Origin: Paragyromitra xinjiangensis | Taxonomy: Eukaryota; Ascomycota; Pezizomycetes; Pezizales; Discinaceae | NCBI GenBank assembly: GCA_038503065.1 | Contig: JBCAMK010000006.1 | Span: forward strand, 806,001-870,000 | DNA: 64,000 nucleotides | Reading direction: 5' to 3' | In this document: piece after piece, positions 57,071 to 64,000 of the stretch | Position numbering within the stretch: the first letter of the stretch is position 1 | Layout of the letters: every line of letters starts with the position of its first letter | Program-made: the position numbers and the translations under genes | Notes under the pieces: generated by a model | The model's input: the letters and a program-made list of their open reading frames with translations, nothing else | What the model was told of the DNA's origin: nothing | Database searches by the model: none

Positions 57071-59204
57071 TATTTCGTCGAAATTTAATGGGACTAAATT
57101 AAGTCAAGCCCGAAACTGCTATATATCCTGGGAAGAGAAAGGGTGCAAAGTTTCTCCCAGGATCACATCATAATCTTGGTTTTGGGCGGACGATCGAGAG
57201 GCGTTGTGAGCTGTGGGGCTTGACGGTGAGGGGTTTAGAGCTACGGCAGCTAGCTCTCTTGCAGAAGACATAGTGATCTACAGTGATGTGCGATAGAGAT
57301 AAAAAGTTGAGTATCTTTCGAGATGAAGTTGATGGTAGAGATGAGAGGGTGCTCCTGATGCAGGGGTCAAGTTGTGTGAGTGGGGCGTTAGTGGAAAGTC
57401 GACTTGACAAATTCTAGAAACTTGTGTGTGCAAGGGCGGAAGTAATGGAGGGTTCTTCCCCAGGGACGAAATTCGATAAACCGTTGTGTCTGCATTGTAT
57501 GCCGGGATGGAAGTAAGGAATGGTTGACTGGCTTTGAGATATCAAGTTCTATTACGGAGACATGTACATGTAGCTGCCAAAGCCTAATCTGCGATTTCGG
57601 GTGTAGCAAACGAGGGGGGAAGCTGGCCCCGATAATGAGACCAGATCACCCTCGCAAAGTTTCTCTTAACGTTTTCCAACTCCGTCCCCACTACAAACCC
57701 AAAATCCTTGGTAAAAATCTATTTCACTAACCATACGGAAGACCCTCCACCTATGATGAAAACTATTGGTTTAAATGCTGGTCAGGGCTCGGGGATGCCA
57801 TGTGCAGACCTGAGAAAAAACTTGAATATCCACTGTTACTCGCGTTTGTTTTCGTGCTTATTGCCGCTGCTGTCCCCTTCTTCGCCACGTCTTGCTTAGC
57901 TACCATGTTTTCCTAGGATAGTCGTACAGATAATAGGGGGAGTGGGACTTAACCCAGTCCTAGGGTTTACCGAACTCTATTTAATGTGAGTCGTTCAACG
58001 AACTGCATGAATACCGTTTAATATTTCTTTTTTTCCATACTGACAGCCATCAGAGGACATCGAACATTACTTCCGAGAAGCTTGGTGGCTTTCTAGCAGT
58101 CCTTTCAGGCGTGAGGGGTCCGACTAAAGACCCTTCTCAATATAAAAAGTTTTCCTAATCTCTCGCAAAGCTTTGAACTGTTTTACCCGTGATCATATCT
58201 ATTTTTCCTAGAACATTTCATCAACTTCGTAGTTAAGATCATGTACCCTCACTCGCGCTCCAGAGTCAGCGGAACGAGGTTAAAACATATTCACATAGTC
58301 TCTCGGGCATTACTATGTTCCTGTCCCTCTTTAGTAACTATTCACAGACCTACCCTACTGCACGCCTCCCTAGTGGACGTTGGTTGTGTCCGTGGGGACC
58401 ATAATCTGAATACTACGTATACATGGCGAAATAAATTAAAGTAAGAATCGAGTCTTCTGTTTATGCTCATGAAATATCACTCGTAAACTGAGAACTACAT
58501 TTTGTAGAAAATACATACATACCGATCGACACCAAAACAAAGCATAGGAAAAATCTCTTTATATACAGAGTACTATTTCGCCTCCCAAGCCTCTTCTCGG
58601 ACTCGCCGCCTTGGCTCTCCTTTTGACCGAATACCGAGCAAGCCGAATAGCGCAAGTAGCAACCGAATACTAGCGAGTATTAAGAAGCTCACTATCGCGA
58701 TTTCCAACACGTTTTGTTGCATGTAGTGGCTTGAGCCTATCGTAATACATAAACTACCAATCCACAGCTATCTAATGCTCTAGTGGTTGGTTACAATTCA
58801 ATATAAACACTGCCATAATTTCATTTACATTGCGTTTCCGATGTTTACCACGGACCCGCCAATTTCGCAGCAGGGCGGTTCATCGAGTGCATCTGACTTC
58901 CTAGGTATAATTCCTAATATTTGAATAGAAAGACCAGCAAAAGATCCTATTAAAATACAGTATCTGTAACGTACGATTATGTAAATAGTTCATGATCCTC
59001 CGATGGAACCAAAGAGACATTCACTATTCACAAACACCGCGGATCCAATTCAAACGAGTAAGCTTTGGCTTAAATAAAATTCCATATATTAATATCATAA
59101 ATTAAACACCCCCCAACACTATTTTTCTACCTCCACTAACGTCCAATCATATCCATCACCCGGACACGCTACCATAAGATAAACCATACATATATCATCT
59201 AAAA
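57071..59204. other. AT-rich stretch, no supportable gene
   Basis: Frames of 60-80 codons at 57168-57410, 57388-57609 (minus) and 58241-58444 (plus) show no motif or splice partners. The sequence right of 58.0 kb is strongly AT-rich. Confidence 0.45.
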
Positions 59205-61286
59205 TCAAGGATAAGTAGGAGTCAAGAAGCGACAGGTCTTGCTGTTGCTCTTAACACATTCCCCGCAGTGATCCTCCTGCTTTTGGCAGACATTCTGATA
59301 CTTAGTGCAGTCATTGCTATCCGTCTTGTCCCAGCACACATCACCCTGGTCCCAGCAGTTTCCAACAGTGCTCCAGCAGCCGTCGACTGTAGTATATGTT
59401 GGCAATGGGGCCGCGCACCAAGTCTTAACTTTGTATGCACAGTTTGTTGGGGTTGCTGAAGCAGTGCTGCTTGTCTTGGTGCTGCTTGTCTTGGTGGAAG
59501 ACGTGCTGCTTGTTTTGGTACTACTTGTCTTTGTGGAAGACGTGCTGCTAGTCTTAGTGGTGGAAGTCGACGAAGTTGTAGAAGATGAGGTAGGCTTCGA
59601 GGAAGTCGATGAGGTCTTGCTAGAAGATGTAGAGCTGACGCTGGTGGACGAGCTCTTGCTGGTAGAACTCGTGGTGCTGCTCGTGGTGCTGCTCGTGGAA
59701 GATGAGCTAGTGGTAGAAGACGTAGAAGAAGTTGACGAGGTCTTGCTGGTTGAGCTAGTCGAGCTTGAGGACTGTTATGAAATATTAGCTTCAGGCATAT
59801 TCCAGACACCAACTCTTATGAAGAACTTACAGAAGAAACGGTACCGGATCCTGCAGTTCTGTACCAGTTCGCCTTAGGGTCTCCAAGGCAATCTCCCACG
59901 GTGACAGCCTTATAACCCTTCGCCGCCAACTTAGTCAACATGTAGGAAGTCAAGTTATGGGCAGTCTGCTCGTGGATGTCGTGAGAAATGACCAAGAACT
60001 CATCGGTAGCCGAGTTGGAAGGATTCATTTGGTTATCAAAGTTGTTCTTTGCGTTCTGGATCAACAACGGCGAGTCATTGTCATAATCATCGGTATCAAG
60101 ATCGAAGTAGGTCACATGATAACCAAGGGCTTGCATGGTCGCCTCGCAGCCAGATTCAGGAGTACACGAAGAATAAGGTGGTCGCATATAAGCCGGGAAA
60201 AATCCGAGGATGTTGCGCAGAGCCATTTCGTTCTTGTACTGTTTTCCAAATGGCGAGTTAGAAATTAACCTTCAATGGATCAAGAGAGATCTCACCATCT
60301 CTGTCCGCCTAGCGTCCTCAGTCAAGGTTGACAAATCTGCGTGAGACCAGGTGTGGCTGGCAATCTGATGTCCAGAAGCATACATCTTTTGGATCACTGT
60401 GGTCCATGCTGGGGTACTATCGATGGCACCCTTGCCGTTGTTAATACCGGTAATGAAGAAAGTAGCTTTTGCGCCGGCGGCATCCAACAAATCCACGATT
60501 CCGTCCGTATAAATGCCGGGGCCGTCATCGTATGTCAAAGCGATAGTTCCAGGAACAACGCAGTCATAGATACCCTCTACACTACAAGTCAGCAAGAAAA
60601 TTCGAGATCACAAACATTTCGTGTCTGACTAACCGCCGCCGTATTGTACATTTCCGTTAAGTGGGCGAGCAATAGTTGATGTGCTCGCGCCAGCAGGAGT
60701 GGCACTATTTATGGATCACTGGAGTCAGCATCGACCTAAAAGCAAATAGGAATCTCAAAGTAGACCTACTCTGCATCGCACTTTCCGAAGCCCTGTTGAC
60801 ACAATGGTGCCATGCAAAAATCCGAAGTCGTTCCGCAGTAACCTCCCTCAGAACAGCACTCGCCAGCCGCACAAACGGCACCGGCGCCCTGGGTTCCACA
60901 TCTCCCGTTTTGGCTTCCACCAGTAGTGCATATTCCGAAAGCAGCCTGGCAATTCTCAGAAGTCTGACAGTGAAGATCGGTATCTCCGCAGTAGCCTACC
61001 ATGACATATCAGCATGATGAAACAAAACCTCAGAATTACTCGACTGACCGTATTGGGAACAGCACTTGTTGACATCGGTCCCGCAAGTGTATCCGTTGGC
61101 TGCTCCACAGGTTCCGTCGGGAGTAGTAACCCTCTTGACTAGTCTATCCTTCAATGGCATCAAATCATCGATATTGACATATCCACCACGAGTTTGAAGA
61201 CGCGGCATTCCACCAGGATGTGCCAATGTTCCGCCCACGGAGAGCAGTTGTAGAAGAGCAAGAGCTCCACCCCGTTTGAAAAACAT
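59205..61286 (-). CDS. secreted chitin deacetylase with two chitin-binding domains
   Basis: Six exons join in phase to 596 residues: 61286-61049, 60995-60770, 60704-60634, 60576-60296, 60238-59831 and 59771-59205. A signal peptide covers about residues 1-22 (cleavage near LAHP). Two CBM18/hevein modules follow at about 60-100 and 108-150. The NodB-type carbohydrate esterase 4 domain covers about 180-385 and has all motifs: TYDDGP (193), SHTWSH (254), RPPY (291), DLDTDD (319) and ISHDIH (358). Metal-binding Asp and both His are present, so it should remove acetyl groups from chitin at the wall or septum. A long Ser/Thr linker (408-515) and a ten-cysteine C-terminal region follow. Frames over the Ser/Thr linker in other phases are shadows. 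Confidence 0.92.
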
Positions 61287-64000
61287 GGTTAGGATATGAT
61301 AGCTTCAGTAATGACTAGCGAATTATCTACAATAAATGTAAGTTGATATGATCTATAGGAATCCGGTGTTGTGGACTATGGCAACTTACGTATATTTGTA
61401 AATAAACCGAAGTATTAGGAGTATAGGTATTTCAAATGAAAATAGAACGAGGGACAGTAGTCAAACGAATGACTGGTTAAACGAGAGTATAGTCCTAGAA
61501 TGCTGGATGAAGGGGGAGAGGAACCAAAAAAGACGGCGGGACACCAGCGCTTTTAAAGGGTTATGAAACCCCCAAAACAAAAAAAAGTAGCAAAGCCCAA
61601 TCCCCAAGACATTTGTTGAAAAAGGGTACAACAGTCTGTATCAGTAAGAGTGTGGGGCCAGTCAAATTGGTTTTCCGCTAGTAAGCTACGATACATGTCT
61701 TCGGCTGCCACAACATCCCGTACGCACTAGGCTCTACAGCCCGTAAGCACTGATTGTGGGGGGGTTTTTTTTAAGAATTTCTTTGGTGTTGGTGCTCGTG
61801 GTACCTGCGGTATTCAGGAGGTTCCTGGGTAATGCACTTTGACGATTGGCTGGGTACCGCACGCCTACTCTTCGCCGGTGCGCCTAAACCCCCCTCCTCT
61901 ATCGCCACTCTTGCACCTTGGCTTTAGCCGTTCCACCACTAAGGTGCAGCAGGGATATCCCCCTCTCGTACGAGATTTGGAAGTCAGTCATATCCCGTTA
62001 TAATTAATGCCAAGAGTTCGGCTCGAAAGATTAGCTGCGGCGGGTATCCCGTATAGATTTTGAATTCTGCGCCAAGTCTATGAGAATTATAGTAACCGTG
62101 CAACTATATGAGAGCAATTTTTTCCACGACGCACTAGGCCCCTCTAAAAATACAAAGCGTACCATAGCCGTCAAAGTTGAATGCGATCATGTAGCGGACA
62201 ATAGGCCAAAATTGTATGTTGAGACATATGCAATTGGAGGAGTAAAAAATATTACTTACAACGGAACAATTTGTTAGAGTCTCGCCATGTGTCCCTCGAG
62301 TGATTCTAGCCCGAGGAACATACTATGGTATATAAATAGCAGTATCATCCATTATCTGTTAGGGCGAGATTTCTTTCGGATCCACCAGGTCATAGAACCC
62401 GTTACGCCAGGCGGATCCAGAAGTAGATTTGCGGTCTCCAAGAGTTAGTAAGCTAGAACGTGGGTCAAGATCGATGTCAAGCAGCCTAACAGATCAAAGC
62501 TTAACCTTATTATTTTCGTGCAGCAAATGACTAGTTATGACATCGCAGCGGTGAAAAAAAAGTCCCCTTGTAGAACGGGTCGCGCAGATCTTACATCTGT
62601 GATAACGACGATTGTAGTTATGTGAACTCATTTTTGAACAGAGAATCACTAAATTTAGTCAAGTCTCCATGAAACCTGGCCGCTCTGTTGGCAGTCACAC
62701 TATATCACCCAAGTCCCCGGGACCACATGGCTAATTGCTAGTAAATCTTATTTGCAGAAAGTGTCTGTGCTTCGAATCGAGGAAGAGGAAGCCAAAATAC
62801 TTTCCGATGGACCGATATCATCCTGTTGGATAGGGGCTAATACTTCTGCGTCACGAGCCGTAGAATCAGGTTCAACTTGACAAAACGTGGAATATGCGCC
62901 TAAAGATTAATGAGACAACGCACCCTCGCTGGTGGGTCTGTCCGTATGCGTGTGATGGCAGCCATAAAAACCGTTAGCGTTTGGCTGAAAGGAAAACACC
63001 CAAAGGAGCACACTCAAAAAATTGACCACTAAGTATCGCCATTTCAACGACAAGAATAGTTTTCTCCTTCTCTGTTCGCTCCACTGTGGGCGGGTTGTTT
63101 GAACCTGGTAAGCAAGACAAGGATCCAGGGGAATTCGGACATCATGAAGGAATCATCCGATGATATCAGGGGTGGCACAAATCCCCCTATTTTGTGTTCG
63201 GCCTCGACCGGGGCTACACATGTCGAGTGATCCCCAGAGGCGAGTACGAGCAAAGACTTGTGTTACTGATACTATTATCTGTAGCACGAACAATAAGCGA
63301 GTGTCTTGGCACAGTGCCGGTCTTCCGTACGATGTTTGATCCCAGAAATCTCTTGGTTAACTTCAAAGTCTTATCTAAACAGGGCAATGATTGCCCAATT
63401 TAGAAATTAATTCCTGTCTTACTCTAGAGCTCTTCATGTCGGCGTTGGTCAGTCGCATATCGAAACAGTCTCTTACTCTCGACGAAAATACCCAATACAC
63501 GGAAATCGAGGGGTTTGACTAACAAAAATTGATCAGTCAAGGCAGCCAGCCGCCCTTCTGCCGAGAGCGAGAGACTGTAAGCATGTTTTAACCCGATGAG
63601 ACATGCTCCTACTATCATAGTTAGAGAAACCATCAAATCATCAAACAATGAACGGGCAAACAAATGCTGGCAGCTCAGATATGTAGAGTTACACTCACAG
63701 AAAAATATGGCAGCTAGAGGACAAACCTAAAGACGATCCCAAGTTTGTCCTCAAACACGTCCCGTTACGCTCGTGCCTTTAGGTAAAACCCACAAATTTA
63801 CCAAATCCACGGTTACTCCGCGGCCAACCCGCGAATTAGTTATCTTGCTGACTTCTCGAGGATTTCCAAAATGGGTTAGGGGTAACTAAAGATAGCCAAA
63901 AAAGCAAGCCACAAGGCCAGCAAAATCATTACAATCACTTGTCCATTTTAGGTAGGTAGTTAGTAAAGAGTTTGTATCTGATGTTTCCTCTCGCGAGACA
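61287..64000. other. AT-rich right end, no supportable gene
   Basis: The first 250 bases are the promoter region of the chitin deacetylase. A small nested hairpin lies at about 61911-61946 (GCACCTT...AAGGTGC around GGCTTTAGCC). The frame at 62080-62277 (65 codons) has no motif. Nothing else is recognisable to the window end. Confidence 0.45.

Noticed and set aside
59222..59877. Long frames on both strands over the chitin deacetylase linker (Leu/Val- or Arg-rich)
   Set aside because: They are shadows of the Ser/Thr repeat, and the deacetylase frame joins across conserved splice sites.
1..64000. Search for tRNA genes and CRISPR arrays
   Set aside because: No cloverleaf with a proper T arm and acceptor stem was found, and no regularly spaced repeats; the genome is eukaryotic.

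Overview
The window is nuclear DNA of a filamentous ascomycete (Pezizomycotina). Short introns with GTRAGT-like donors interrupt most genes. There are dispersed 5S rRNA genes, fungal wall and secretion genes, F-box/ankyrin, BTB and C2H2 genes, and AT-rich stretches whose coding remnants carry C-to-T style stop codons. A leotiomycete (Helotiales-like) source is a guess from protein style only. Exon joins were worked out by hand from splice motifs and reading phase; where a gene is given as one span, the exons are listed in its entry.

Layout. 1-8 kb is AT-rich and gene-poor. It holds a small secreted cysteine protein (2197), a six-exon secreted chitin-binding gene (6707-7594) and a 406-bp hAT-type MITE (8023-8428). 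8.8-14 kb holds an acidic low-complexity protein and a large three-exon DUF6589-like protein, both on the minus strand. 17.5-36 kb is the most gene-rich part: an F-box/ankyrin protein, a kelch membrane protein, a mitochondrial carrier, an acidic possibly GPI-anchored protein, a monocarboxylate-type MFS transporter, a CCC1/VIT iron transporter, a small disordered protein and a BTB protein with an FG-rich tail.

35.5-46 kb is a repeat-rich zone with a GGCATCAG-type repeat cluster, two copies of a tRNA-derived SINE-like repeat and one degenerate 5S gene. It also carries three tandem minus-strand C2H2 zinc-finger paralogues (36.6, 39.9 and 41.8-43.2 kb) that share protein motifs, a 5' leader and an upstream element. 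A multi-exon gene with a GIY-YIG-like arrangement lies at 46.8-48.2 kb. A large CT-rich promoter/leader precedes a serine-rich membrane glycoprotein at 51.8-53.1 kb. A second, intact-looking 5S gene is at 55 kb, followed by two pseudogenes (a frameshifted kinase-like gene and a multi-stop remnant) at 55.8-57.1 kb. A six-exon chitin deacetylase with two chitin-binding domains is at 59.2-61.3 kb. The last 2.7 kb is AT-rich with no supportable gene.

Taken together, several products act at the wall or membrane (chitin-binding protein, chitin deacetylase, serine-rich glycoprotein, kelch protein, candidate effector). Transport genes serve mitochondrion, vacuole and plasma membrane. Nothing suggests a biosynthetic cluster. 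The least ordinary items are the tandem zinc-finger family, the GIY-YIG-like gene and the repeat-induced decay around them.
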